DNA of 64,000 nucleotides, from contig RPFO01000059.1 in assembly GCA_009746045.1 (NCBI GenBank), positions 62,001-126,000 on the forward strand. Direction: 5' to 3'. Source of the DNA: Mesostigma viride (lineage: Eukaryota > Streptophyta > Mesostigmatophyceae > Mesostigmatales > Mesostigmataceae). Below, piece by piece: positions 39,669 through 51,842 of this stretch (the first letter of the stretch is position 1; the number at the start of each line of letters is the position of its first letter). The position numbers and the translations under genes are program-made. The notes beneath the pieces were generated by a model, which worked only from the letters and a program-made list of their open reading frames with translations, did no database searches and was not told the DNA's origin.

Positions 39669-40745
39669 CTCTGCCAGACAATTCACGCCACTAGCCTGCT
39701 TTGAAGCCCCCACCCTAGCTCAGTTATCATGGGCTTATCCTGCAGGGTCAATTCTGCGTGCTCTCTGGATCACAGCCCCTGCAAGACATGCGTGCGACAA
39801 ATGTCGAACGCAATTTCCCATCCAAAAGCATCCTGTCAGGCTACTCTCACAACTCACAAGCCAACCAGCACATACATCAGCGCTTCTCTTGCTTGGGCTA
39901 CATGCTTAGAGAGCCACTGAGGCCTTGGCAGAATAAATGCCATGTCCTTACAAAGGAAAGAACTTAGTATGCTTGCTACAGCCGGCAGATGGTGTCCATG
40001 TCATATATTTATCTGCTGCGTGGGGAGACAGCATACAACACGTAAGCCTAGGCCATGGCTACCTTCGGGTCGAAGCGCACGTGGCTGATGCCCAAGGCCG
40101 AGCGTGGCACAACCACCAACTTTATTTTATTCGAGACGCTCAGTCGCTCACAGCCCAGCCACCAGTTTCTGCGCTTTTGTTAAACTACCAACCTTCACAC
40201 GTCCGTGCCCCGCAGGCCCGCACCCGGGCAGTCTGAGCCAAGTCAATGAAGTCATTGAAAAGTCTACCAATGAAAAACTCCGTTTCTTGTTGTGAAGTTT
40301 TCCAGGGAGATATTAGGAGTATCTGAAACTTGGCACGGCCGGACGGCCGGCGGGGGAAAAAACTGTACTGAACTACTGTACTTACTGGAGATTCCGTCCC
40401 TAATTAACTGAGCAATTACATGGGTGGCAATCGGCAATAAGCAGAGATGACAGCCTCGAACCTGGGTTCGCTGGCGATGCTAGGTGGCAAATAAGGACAA
40501 ACAACAGGCACGATATGGACGATTCGACCTCGGTCTCCTCGTTGCGATGACAGAACGTGCTCGGTAGGGCATAATCATTACATGCTTTCAAAACTGTCGT
40601 GGGCTTTTTTATGCATTCATTGGCGTGTTTAGGTGATGTAGCAGGGCTTCTTAGACCGATGAAATATTTGCCTGAATGAAGCAAGAAGGCCCCGCTTAAC
40701 AGGGACATACTTACTTTTTTTTAGTGGCCCGCCTTGGGGTGCACC
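39669..40745. promoter_or_regulatory. Shared upstream region of the synthase and coiled-coil genes
   Basis: About 1.1 kb separate the two divergent start codons. Part may be 5' untranslated exon or intron of either gene. A pyrimidine-rich tract ending in TTTAG (about 40711-40723) lies just before the coiled-coil ATG. I recognise no specific regulatory site. Confidence 0.4.
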
Positions 40746-43700
40746 ATGGACGCAGCAAAGCTACGTGAGCTGCAGCAGCGTGCGCATGAGCTAATGGAGC
40801 TCTTGCGCAGCGGGCGCGAAGGGGAGGGCGACGAATCGGCATTGTCATACACCCCTCACATTCTAGAATTGGCACGGGTGGTCTACAAGGTGGACGAGAC
40901 GTCGAAAAGGGTCACGGATGACGACGTACGGAAAATCTGGGAAAAGTACGTTTGCGATTGTAGCCATGCAATGTCCGTGTGCCGTCGCCACCTTAGTCAA
41001 CGTGCATGTCATGCTGTAATGGCAACATGAAAAGGGCAGGTCGCCCCATCGCCCTCTCCAGCGCGTTCTGTGGTTGCCATTCCCAGTTCATTTCCTCTGC
41101 AATCACGGCATGGGGACAGGCGTTGTAGCTTTTCAAGACCTGTTCCTGCATACAGAGTAGCTTATCAATGATGGTGCAAACACTCTGGAGTAGCAGGCAC
41201 TTTCTGCCGCACGTATGTTAAGGAAGGTATTAACTACGATAATGAGTGCAGTCAAGCTCTTGCAGAAACTGAGCAAGCTGGGAAATGCTGGAGGAGTACC
41301 TGGGTGCCAGCTGGATTACCGGGTGCCTCACGACGCAAGTACTGTGGAGGTTGCACAATCGAATTAACATGACAGTAGGCACCTGAGGCAATCCATCAGC
41401 CCAGCAGGGGGGAGAGGGCATTCATCAGAATCCCCGCCTGTGGGAAACTGGCTCAGCCCATTGGCACCCCCCCATGTAGTCCACCTCTGGCGCCCCTCTT
41501 ATGTGACAGGCTTCTCCTCCTATATCCCAAAACCTTTTGTGTGGCTGCCTTTTCCACTGCATTGTTTGGTGCAGCTGCCATGCTCTCGTAGCTCATTCCT
41601 GTGGCCGGTCCAAAGCTCCGGCGGATCTCACATTTCGTGGTATGTTGGTACCTTGCTGTGTGGCCATCATGGCCCAACCCCTCCCACACCAAACCATGCC
41701 TCGTTCACTTCCCCTGGGATCCCAGGCGCGCCACGTGGCTTCACCAGGAGCTCCAGCGGGTGCTGGCAGAGCGGTTACAGGCCGCGCAGCAGGTACAGTC
41801 AATCACGCCTTCAGTTGGTTTTTCTTAAAGTTGTATTCACGCCTTACGTTGGACTGCCAGAGTTTGGGCGGCGATTGCAATCTTCAGTCCTTGGCGGTGC
41901 TAGCAAAGCCATGGAGACATGAATAGGCCATCTCTTGGCTGGTTCCCGCGCCCAATGATCAGTCAATATTTGACTCCCTGCCTTGGTGCAAGTACTCGCT
42001 CGTCCATGATAAATACAGTCAAACAGAATACTCCGGGTGTTGCAGTAGTGCGGCGGGATCAGCCTTCACGGGAGTTGTCAAATTTATGTATAATAGTACA
42101 AGATGTATTGGAGGGTCTAGACCCATCAGGATGGGGATGTCCTCACGTGTGTGGATGGCGAAAATTCGGCTGGAACGGAGTCTGTTGGAGGTCTTTGTGA
42201 GGCAGCCGAATGGCTCCTGGTGAGAGCTATCGTTCGGCATGTACAGTCCGCAAATGGACGGAGGGTTCGACAGGTAGCTCAATTCTACGGCTTAAGTTCG
42301 ATCACGTCGTAAGTGGGGTCGGCAAAGTTTTGCGTCGAACACAAATTAAGACGTGGATGACTGTCCTGTCCTGTCCAGCCTGTGTGTCTGGCTCTTTTTG
42401 CACGGGACTTAAGGATATTATACTGTGATGGCAGCTGTCACATCGTGGTGGTTGTGGCACAGCGCTTGGGGGGCTAGGTTGTGTGCCTGAGAGCTACTCT
42501 AAATGGTTCGTTCTGCCAGACTCGTATCATGGTCCTCCTCTGGAGGGCCCGCGCCTGCTCGGAGCAAGTCGCGGGATACAAGCGACACCAATTGGATAGG
42601 GCATGTGACTGTCGTTGGACCCTGCACGGTGTATCTATCCAGACCCTACTCCGACAAGCATGAGGGGACAGCGTCATTTTCTGAGTCAACTATCTCGCTT
42701 TAAATGTCTATCCTGCTTAAAAGTACCTCAGAACTTGGCATGGTCAGTGACAATGCGCGTGTAGTGAACTTGAAATTGACAGGGTGCAATTTCTGTCACT
42801 GCGGCATAACTCCAGTGTGCGCCACTTGTCGCAACGTGAACTGATTGAGGCACATAACCGTCCCTCTTCACTTGTCGGGCAGCCAGTGTCGGCAGTCTTG
42901 GGATGCAATCCTGCTCTTGGCACAGTTGCAATCCTGCTCTTGGCACAGTAAAAGTACGCTGGGCACTTGGCAAAGGGTGCACATCAGGCCTTATTCCTCG
43001 GTGGCCTGCATCGGTGTAACGCTTGTTAATGCTGGCGTAATGCATCGTTGTTGATGGCACAATGCTTGCACCATACCCTGATGACATCACCGTGACGAGG
43101 CATCTGGGTGTCGGCATCACCACGCCCTTGCGTCTCCTTGGCCTGCTTGTGACTGCTCATGGGCCAACCTCTCCTGACTCATGAGCCAACGTGACTCGCG
43201 TGTGATCTGCTTTTTGCTGGTGGTCCTCGACAACGCGCAGGCGGGACACGACTTTTGGGACGCGTGCGTGCGCTTGTTGGTGAGTGTGTTGTCGACACTA
43301 CATACCTTGCTTTTGGTGCTCATTGAAGACAGGGTGCAATATACGACGTGCGCGGCTAGTCAGGCTTAAATGGAGAGTCATGTTTGATGGAAAGTGTTTG
43401 AGGGGGGGGGGGGGTGAAGGACCAGGGGGGGGCAGATGGGCAGGGGGGCAGGGGGCAGGGGGCTAGGCAGGCGGGGACCCGCCTGCGTTATGATGTTTCA
43501 GTACAAGACCGGCCCGATGCTCCTCAGCACGCATCAGCAAGGAACAGCAATAACCGTTCAAATCTTGTTTGTAATCACTGCCGACCATCTTACCAGCCGT
43601 GCTTCCTGCTCATGCCTCTGTATGCCTACGACATGGCGTTTGCGAGCAGTATGCGAGCGCGTCCTCTCTGGAGGCGGCGCATGCAGAACGCGCTGAGGTG

Positions 43701-46700
43701 GAGGCACGCCTCAAGCGGGAGCAGACAGCATTGGCAGAGAAGGAAGCGCAGCACCATGTGGGTGACGTTATGTGCATGTTCTAGTCGCAGCACCCTCTGG
43801 GTGGCGATGCATGCATGTTGTAGGTGCAGCGCCTTGTGGGCGGCCCATATCCCCCTGCACATGTGGTCTGTATTCCCCTCTTGCGTGTTCATTTGCCCAG
43901 TGAGCATGGCGGTCTTCTGCAGTCTCATGTTCCCTGCATTCCCTGCTGTCGCATATGCCCTACATGCGGTAGCCTGTGCCCTACATGCGGTAGCCTGTGC
44001 CCTACATGCGGTAGCCTGTGCCCTACATGCGGTAGCCTGTGCCCTACATGTGGCAGCCTGTGCCCTACATGCGGCAGCCTGTGCCCTACATGCGGTAGCC
44101 TGTGCCCTACATGCGGTAGCCTGTGCCCTACATGCGGTAGCCTGTGCCCTACATGCGGTAGCCTGTGCCCTACATGCAGTAGCCTGTGCCCCTCTACGTA
44201 TCGCGTTCCCTTCTAGACTGCATCGTGCACAGCATGCGGTCGTGCACGGCGCATGTTTGACATTCAGGCCGTCGCGCAGGAGGGGCTGTAGATGCCCCCC
44301 TGGTTATGACGCCCCGCATGTTTGCCCCCCGGGTCACCAACGGTGCTTGGTTGGTGGTGTCCAGGCCGTGGCGCAGGAGGCGCTGGAGATGCGCACCAAG
44401 CTCGCGCTCAAGGGGCAGGAGGCCGCGCAGCAGGAGGCCGACCACCGGTAGGGTGGGCGCGGCACTGGTGGGGGGCTTGAATATGCAGGGCATGAATATT
44501 TATGTACTGTAGTCTGTTTGTGAGAGATGGCCGACCACCGGTAGGGTGGGCGCGGCAGTGGTGGGGGGCTTGAATATGCAGGGCATGAATATTTATGTAC
44601 TGTAGTCTGTTTGTGAGAGATGGCCGACCACCGGTAGGGTGGGCGCGGCACTGGTGGGGGGCTTGAATATGCAGGGCATGAATATTTATGTACTGTAGTC
44701 TGTTTGTGAGAGATGGCCGACCAGCGGTAGGGTGGGCGGGGCACTGGTGGGGGGCTTGAATATGCAGGGCATGAATATTTATGTACTGTAGTCTGTTTGT
44801 GAGAGATGGCCGACCAGCGGTAGGGTGGGCGGGGCACTGGTGGGGGGCTTGAATATGCAGGGCATGAATATTTATGTACTGTAGTCTGTTTGTGAGAGAT
44901 GGCCGACCACCGGTAGGGTGGGCGCGGGAAGGACGGGGTGGGCGGGTGGGCGGGGCAGTAATGGGCGTGGTAGGGTGGGCGGGGCAAGGATGGGCGTGGG
45001 GGGTATATGGGGCAACTATGGGCCAATTATGGGAGGGACGACTTACAATTATATTATTACCTTAAAAGTTAAACCTGTAGCTCACAGATGGCCGGCTAGT
45101 GGTAGAGGCGGAGCAGGGGTGGAGCGCTGGCTCATTTTGGCACCTAGTAACCGAGTGTGGTGATAAGGGACATCCTAAATACCTATGTACCTGACGTCTC
45201 AAGTGTACCTGGTGCCAAGCAAACATGGGATGTGCCTGATAGCCACCCTTCCATTGCTATTTTTATCGTCTAGGGTAGGTCCGTGATATTTCTTCCCACA
45301 ACAGCAGCTCAGTTCCGTCGCCCATGCCCAAGGTGGCTATGTCCTGGCGCTGTGTTTTATGTGCATAGTCATGCGCTGGCACCTGGCACCCACAGGTGCC
45401 GACTGGTTGTTGATATGATTCTCGGTGAGCAGGGTGTGACATTAGTTATCTTGGAGTAGGACTGTGCCTCTGGCGTATCTCTGCAGGACCCGAATAAATG
45501 AGACATATCATTCGTGCAAGAAGCCAGCAAGCTGCTCAGTGGCTGTGTTTGGGATGCCACTCCGACAGTTCTTGTCATGACCCATGGTTTGTGAGCGTTC
45601 TCATTTTTTCTGGGTATCGGCCTTCATGTGGGGTAACTTTGCTGGTCTGTGATTCTAGTGTTCGTTTTGGTACCATAACCATCCCCTGAAATGGCATCGT
45701 GATGGTCTGGTATCGTCGGTCGGAATGTCGCAGCGAGCTGCTTCAGCGGCTACAGGCGGCGCTGCGCGAACGGGACGCGCTCCGGGCGGAGAAGGCCCAG
45801 CTGCTGGAGGAGCGCGAGACGAATCGCGAGCACATGTCGCGGCAGGTGCGTGTCTTTGGGGGGTGGGGTGGGTGGGGGGGCGGTACAGTTAGCTGAGAGG
45901 CGTGTGTGTGTGTGCGCGCGCGTACGTGTGTGTGCATGCATGTGTGTGCATGTGCATGCATGCATGTGTGTGTGCGTGCGTGAAGATGTGCATGTGCATG
46001 GTGACCAGGTTCTAATGTAGGCATTTGTGCATCCTGTGTCATGTCAGGTGGGGAGAAGCGGGGAGGGGTGTGCACTGATGGAGTGCTATGTTTGCCCCAT
46101 TGGAGCCGCAGCTTGCTCCGCCTCGCGCATCCTCGATTGCTCACCAGACCGCGAGTCGGCTCATGCGCATGTGCGTCATACTACGACGAGTGTACTCAAC
46201 GTTTATCTGGGATGAATACTAGGATTTTCGTGCTCTTATTTCCATACATGGGTCTCGTGATGTGTTTAAATAAGCATGCCTTTGTAAATGAGTGGGCCGT
46301 TTTTCCGTCACTGTTCCCATGCTGATTGGGACCCGTGCTGTCACCTTCATCGCCACTTTTGATTGGGACCTGTGCTGCCTCCTCCTGTGTCCTCCCCACA
46401 GCCGCCCTTGCTGCAATGCAGCGCATTTCCTCTGACCATAGCTTCTTCCCACGCTATCTCTGTGTGAACGCGATGTTGTAACTGCATGTCTGCCACTTTT
46501 TGAGACTACCACGACATGTAATCTACCACGTCAAGACACAGCACTGAAACAGGAAAGGCTCGTGTCTTCCTTCAAATCACATCTAAAATATGTTGACTGT
46601 GCCAGTCTTATTTTTGCTATCTGTGCTCACCTACAAGCCGACTCGCGTCTCACCTCCTGACTGGGCCCCCCCTCTCACTGGGCTCCCTCCTCTTCTTCCC

Positions 46701-48546
46701 GTTCTCCCCTTCTCCCCTTCTCCCCTTTTCCTCTTCTCCTTTCTCTCTCCTCTCCTCCCCTCTTCACTTGTTCCTCGCGTAGACGGAGGTGATCTCTCAG
46801 CTGATGGAGCGCAACGAGGCCATGTCGCGCGACAAGGTGGAGTCCCTAAAGCTGGCCAGCAAGACGGAGAGCGACAACCATGTGCTGCGCGTCAACCTGG
46901 GGCAGCACGGGCAGGTGGGTGGCGCGGCGTGAATAGTTGCATTATCAACTACCACATGGCGGGAGGGGGCGGGGGCCGGGGCAGAGAAAAGTGCGGTAGC
47001 AAAGGGTAGCTGGAAGAGGGAAGCAAGGGCAGGCACCGCGATGATAGTAGGTGATCATAGGAGGCATTGTTGATAAGTAAAGCAAGGGCAGGCACCGCGA
47101 TGATAGTAGGTGATCATAGGAGGCATTGTTGATAAGTAAAGCAAGGGCAGGCACCGCGATGATAGTAGGTGATCATAGGAGGCATTGTTGATAACTAAAG
47201 CAAGGGCAGGCACCGCGATGATAGTAGGTGATCATAGGAGGCATTGTTGATAATTAAAGCATGCACGCACATGTGATGACGTGTGCGTGCCTTATCTGCT
47301 GTATGCAGCTTCTTGCTTACCTGCTCTTGGGGCAGCCATTTCTGCACCTCATCGCTGCCGCTACTGCTTGTGTGGTAGCTTCATGTGAGTTGGGACAGCT
47401 ATTCTGTGTGTGTGATAATGTTGTCATAGGCCGCTTGGGCACGTCCACTATGAATCCTTGGGTGATTCGGTCGTTGCCTAAGGCTTTGGTAGTGGACACT
47501 TTCATCCACGCCCGCACCTCGCCAAAGAAACCATCGAGCTCTCCATGGCACGCGCGCTGACCCCATAAAGCCTTTTTTATTTTCCCCCCTAAATTGCTCT
47601 CTTCCACGTTGTTTCCTTTGCCCAGGTGGTGGAGAAGCTCATCCACTTGAACGCCGAGCTCATGGAGGAGAAGAACGCGCGCACGGTCGCAAAGGTGCGG
47701 GAGGCGGCCCCAGATGCCGCGACCCAACAAGGGGGAGGAGAGATGGGGCAGCAAGGGGCGGCAGTCGGGGCAGATGCAAGCTCATGGCCCCACACACATG
47801 ATCCGCCAAGGCCAGGGCAAGGCACGGCCGCGGCACCAGGGAATGCACAGGGGCGCTCGATCACTGGGCACAACCCGAGTGCGAACAAGGGAGCAAAGAG
47901 CACCCAACCACTGGCCCCTAACGGCCACGCGGGGGCCCACCCATCGGGGGAACAGCTGTCCGACCGACGCGTGGTGGAGATCGGTAGTGACGATGAGCCT
48001 CTTCTGCCTCCGTCTGTACCTGCGGGAGCCACCACCCCACCTCTCTCACAGGGCCGGTGGGCGGGCGGCCTCAGCGCGGTGGCCAATGGGTGGATGGGGT
48101 CCCGGGGGGTGGGCGCTCCCGTTGGTGCTGGGGGTGCGGATGTGGCAGTCAGCACGGAGGCAGGAGCGCGCTCTCTGGTGGGGGCGGCCAAGGTGGACAG
48201 GGATGGCCAGGGAGGCGCCGCAACCAAGGGGTTAGATTTGGAGGCGGGCGCAGCGGGGCAGACGCAACGGGTAGCGAACCCTGTCACGCATCCCCGGCCA
48301 ATCAAATGGACCTCTGATGCACTCCCGCTGCTGCGCCAGAACCAGCCCCAGGGAGGTGTTATGGGCGATAGGGATGGAACAGACAGTGAAGGGTCGGGTA
48401 GAGGGGCCGGGGCCATGGGCAACCTGGATCCTCGGTTAGACGCCGCCTGGTCCAAGGTGAAGGTGGTGAAGCAGGGTGTAGCGGGCAAGACGCGGGGCTT
48501 GATGAGCTACATTGTGGGGGCCGACGTCGCACAGAGCGTGAATTGA
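40746..48546 (+). CDS. Coiled-coil protein of unknown function, 8 exons
   Basis: I do not recognise the family. Exons: 40746-40945, 41726-41792, 43241-43279, 43650-43757, 44365-44447, 45734-45845, 46783-46914, 47626-48546; phases agree, giving about 553 residues. The ATG at 40746 sits in CACCATGG. Residues 1 to about 65 are helical (MDAAKLRELQQRAHELMELL, HILELARVVYKVDE). Then comes a short WDACV segment from a 39-nt exon, and about 170 residues of heptad-rich coiled coil rich in Ala, Glu, Arg and Leu (EVEARLKREQTALAEKEAQ, LRAEKAQLLEERE, VVEKLIHLNAELMEEKNA). The last about 280 residues are low-complexity (Gly, Ala, Pro), ending near TRGLMSYIVGADVAQSVN. No catalytic motif, signal peptide or membrane segment was seen. 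A golgin-like or tethering role is only a guess. A further exon between exons 3 and 4 cannot be excluded. Confidence 0.8.
43747..43840 (+). repeat. 39-bp tandem copies of an exon end and donor
   Basis: The exon ends CGCAGCACCAT/GTGGGTGACG at 43757. Degenerate copies CGCAGCACCCTCTGGGTGGCG and TGCAGCGCCTTGTGGGCGGC start at 43786 and 43825, an exact 39-bp spacing each time. Confidence 0.8.
43955..44190 (+). repeat. 21-bp minisatellite in a coiled-coil-gene intron
   Basis: About 11 units of GCCCTACATGCGGTAGCCTGT, with a few single-base variants (TGTGGC, GCGGC, GCAGT), lie in intron 43758-44364. Confidence 0.93.
44438..44935 (+). repeat. 93-bp minisatellite carrying six copies of a splice donor
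   Basis: The exon ends CCGACCACCG/GTAGGGTGGGCG at 44447. The string CCGACCA(C/G)CGGTAGGG recurs at 44531, 44624, 44717, 44810 and 44903, every 93 bp exactly, so each unit carries the last bases of the exon and a 5' splice site. The rest of the unit includes GGGGGGCTTGAATATGCAGG and TATGTACTGTAGTCTGTTTG. Because 93 is a multiple of three, the minus strand has a 31-codon repeat ORF (44334-45026), which I regard as incidental. Confidence 0.95.
47022..47262 (+). repeat. 59-bp minisatellite, four units, in a coiled-coil-gene intron
   Basis: Four almost identical units start GCAAGGGCAGGCACCGCGAT and contain GATAGTAGGTGATCATAGGA. They lie in intron 46915-47625, starting about 110 bp after the exon end. 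Confidence 0.93.
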
Positions 48547-49429
48547 CTGGATAGTTAGTATTGTACGACTCAGATGAGTACCTTGTGATGAATACAAGCG
48601 CCTTTTCAGGAGCACGCTGTCACCTGTCAGCTAGACCAGGAAAGTGCTGCTGCCGACACCGTCAGTCTGCTCGATTTATAAGCAGGCTTGTTGACTTCGA
48701 GGCCGGGTTTCAGGCCAGCGGACATGCTGGCGCGCCTTGATGTGTAAACCCTGGTATTCGGCTGTGCGGGCAAGGTGGCCAGGGCGTGCAATAGCTAGTT
48801 TGTGATGGTACGATCTAATGGCATATGATAGCTAGATCAGCATGCCTCGCACATGCATGTTGCACGGGATGGGCATTGGCACCATAGTTCAAACAAAACT
48901 AATGCGGCTTTTTCCAACATTCAAATCTTTAACTAAACGGTGTTTGATGCGTGAAGGCATAAACGGCTAGCTGGGCCGCCTAAGCTGCATATGCCGCTAG
49001 CCATCTCACATGGACATTCATTCATTCACGCGCCTCAATTCGGAGACATGGACACATGTGCACCAACAGTTTGCATGCATGCCATGTGCAATACTGAGAC
49101 ATGTGCGAATCATTTCAATTCCGTATCTCGATCAAAAACGCATCCTGCATATGCATTGTACATTGTTACATATAGGTGTGCATGGCGTTCGTATCACTAA
49201 TCACGCAGGCTGCATGCTCTGCATGGCTGTAGGTCAGTAGGCTCTAGCTGGCTACCCCATGCAGCTAGGCATCCAACTGATTGTGAAAGGGCAGCGCTAG
49301 GAGATCCATATACGTATATACTGCATGCACCATGCAAACTTTGTTATATATCCCCGAACTCATGTGAAGCGTGATCGAGCTTAATTGAGCTGGCCAACGG
49401 CATCACAACAGGTGTCATGACCTAGCTGC
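48547..49429. other. 3' flank of the coiled-coil gene, no gene seen
   Basis: This presumably contains the 3' untranslated region, then spacer rich in GCATGC, TAGCTAG and similar palindromic words. No coding region is supported. Confidence 0.5.
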
Positions 49430-49970
49430 ATGTTGCATTTGGGGAGGGAGATCCTGAGAACCACGGGCGCCATACAAACTCCTGGTCGATATCAATGGGC
49501 TACGTCCAACAACGCCGTGCTATATGCCAGCGCTATGACCGAGGCCGATCGATCATTGCCCCCCGGCCACCTGATCGAGCTGTTGGACTGCTCGTATGTT
49601 CCCTACCTGGATCGCTTCAAGCTACTAGCTAGCTAGGCAATTCTTCCCAACTGCGAGGACGGCATGTACTGTATCAACACTCGGATAGGCCACGCCTGGT
49701 CTGCCCTGTGTCGCTACGTGCTGCGCCCTGTACATGGCGCCAGCCCTGGCTTTAATTGGCATGCATGCTCAAGAAACAACATCTCGATCTTCAAGGTCCT
49801 TGTCCTCCCCGCCCGGCCTCACCTATGGGGCAGAGACGTGCATGTTCGCCTGGCGCCGGCCGCATTAGAAGCTAGGTTGAATCACTTGGAAGGCACGTAC
49901 CGCCACCCGCATGTTGCAGTACACATTTTCAGGGTTGGGTACACGTGTTTAATTAATTACTAGATAATTA
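49430..49970 (+). pseudogene. LINE reverse transcriptase fossil, same family as at 13590-15578
   Basis: Short plus-strand matches to the other LINE copy are visible in order: LDRFKLLAS, then INTRIGHAWSALCRY, then FKVLVLPARPHLWGRDV. They correspond to RFKLLGSWL, INTRIGQAWAALRRL and FKALVLSILLYGCEA in the first copy. Stops and frame changes separate them. Confidence 0.7.
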
Positions 49971-50496
49971 ATCATCAATAGCAAACCATGTTCCCCTCGA
50001 CCCGATGATCGAGGACTTATGCTCATGTGACGCAGTCACGTGTCGAGATTAATTAATTGTTCATCAATCAATAAATTAATTATTAGGTATGTACATACTT
50101 AGTTATATAGACCGGTATTCTGGTTCATAGTTAGTTATATAGACCGGTATGTTCAGCATAGTCGGCCGTACACCAGCTAGTATCTACATCACATTCAATA
50201 TTGAATTTATAATATGCATGCTAGATCAACGGGATGCAAGTGCCCTGGTGCACCTAGAGCAAGGGTCCTTTACATCCCCACCCTTGCAGGAAGTAGCTTA
50301 GGATGTATGATAGGCCATATGCCCCTTTCTCAAGGGCTATGTGCTACATATACTCCCAACGGAGTTATGTTACAATTCAATTCAATTCAATGCTAGATCT
50401 GCGGCCTGCACCATGCATGATGCATTAATTGAGAGCCCTCTGTGGCCTGCCGGCCACTTGCGGCGCATGCAGTGAGAAATCGAAGCTTATGCAAGA

Positions 50497-50837
50497 TATA
50501 TATTATATATTAAAAATATAATTACTTACAGCAGAGTGAAATCACTCAAACCAAAGCAAACGCCCAGCTATAAACCTATATACAGAGCCATGTCAAAGCT
50601 CTATACTACGATAAGACCAATGGAAACGCCTAACGGGAGGAACCTAATAGCCCTGCTGCACCGCAAAATAATATATATTAAAAATATAATTACTTACAGC
50701 AGAGTGAAATCACTCAAACCAAAGCAAACGCCCAGCTATAAACCTATATACAGAGCCATGTCAAAGCTCTATACTACGATAAGACCAATGGAAACGCCTA
50801 ACGGGAGGAACCTAATAGCCCTGCTGCACCGCAAAAT
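50497..50837. repeat. 168-bp tandem duplication next to the RLE-type LINE
   Basis: Two nearly identical units contain AAATATAATTACTTACAGCA, CAAAGCAAACGCCCAGC and CTATACTACGATAAGACC. The spacing of matching points is 168 bp (for example 50523 and 50691). The array abuts the 3' end of the LINE fragment on the right and AT-rich sequence on the left, so it probably is that element's 3' untranslated region. Confidence 0.85.
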
Positions 50838-51842
50838 CAGCCCGCGTACGGCGGAGCATGATGTCAGCCATGGCCCGAGTCAGCGCCACCGACAAGCGCT
50901 GACGCCAATATGACGTCCAGGTCCGCGCCGACCATGGGGCCCGCTGGCCCTCCAGGTCCAGCCGGTCCTCCCGGAGCCGGCAACACTCCTTGAAGAAGGC
51001 GGAGGTCAGGGGCCCCATGGCCCCAAACTCCTCCAGGACAAAGGGCACCACACGATGGTGCCCGACGTCGCCGTAGCCGGGCCAGGAGCTTGGCCCGCTC
51101 CGCCCGGTCCGCCGTGTAACCTGCCGTGAGGGAGGCCCCAGCCACGTGGCTAAGAGCCAAGGGCCGCGCCACCGAAACGTCAATAAGCAGATGCCGGCCA
51201 CCCCCCTCAAAGTCCAGCACCACGATGTCAGGCCGGTGGTTGGGGGAATAGAAGGCAGCGCCATCCGCATCCTCGGACCGGATGTTCGCGTGGGGGAAAA
51301 CCGACCGAATCATGGCGAGCACCACCGTCAGGAGGACAGTGTGCAAATACAAATACCAATTCTGATTCTGTTGGCCCCCCATGCAGGCAAGGTAGTGAGT
51401 CCCCGTGGGATCCAGCGGCTGCCCACAGCTACCACAAGGCCGCCCGGCCGGAACAAGAGGCTGCGGGGCAAATAGCTGGTGCCGGAGCGCCACCGAGTAG
51501 TGGCTGGGAGCCAAGGCGAATGGGGGGGCCATGGGAAGAGCACGAAGGTACGCCGAGCCCACACTCCGCAAGGAAAGCGAGAACAGCCACGCACGTCCCT
51601 GGGCGTTGAGGTCCGCGAAAAGAGCAATCCAATCAGCCGTGTGCAGAATACCCGCGTAGGTTTTCTGGTGTTTATCGATGACGCGAGCAGGGAATGCGGC
51701 GGGAGATTGAACGGAGGCGACCGAGGGAGTGCCGCGAGGGAGGTGGCGCTGTACCGCCTGAGCGGCACGGACGGGAGAACAGGCCTGCTGGATCTCAGCA
51801 TAGGCCTCCTGGATGGCGGTGACGAAGGGCAAAGGGCTGCTA
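50838..51842 (-). pseudogene. 3' fragment of a LINE with a restriction-like endonuclease domain
   Basis: The minus strand encodes the C-terminal part of a retrotransposon protein. It has a zinc-binding cluster, CGSCGQPLDPTGTHYLACMGG (Cys-Cys-His-Cys), and a restriction-like endonuclease core, HRPDIVVLDFEGGG followed by HLLIDVSVA (PD...D). Some R2-like non-LTR elements use this arrangement to cut target DNA. The reading continues to about 51070 and then shifts frame (VVPFVLEEFGAMGPL to the end). The 5' end is truncated at AT-rich sequence near 51842. It differs from the other LINE family in the window. Confidence 0.8.

Noticed and set aside
39669-39713. GTG at 39711-39713 as the synthase start
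   Set aside because: Nuclear genes normally use ATG; the in-frame ATG at 39668 is downstream and suitable, or the true start lies in an unseen upstream exon.
44334-45026. Minus-strand ORF with a 31-residue repeat (RPPYRWSAISHKQ...)
   Set aside because: The repeat arises because the 93-bp intronic unit is divisible by three; there is no independent evidence of coding.
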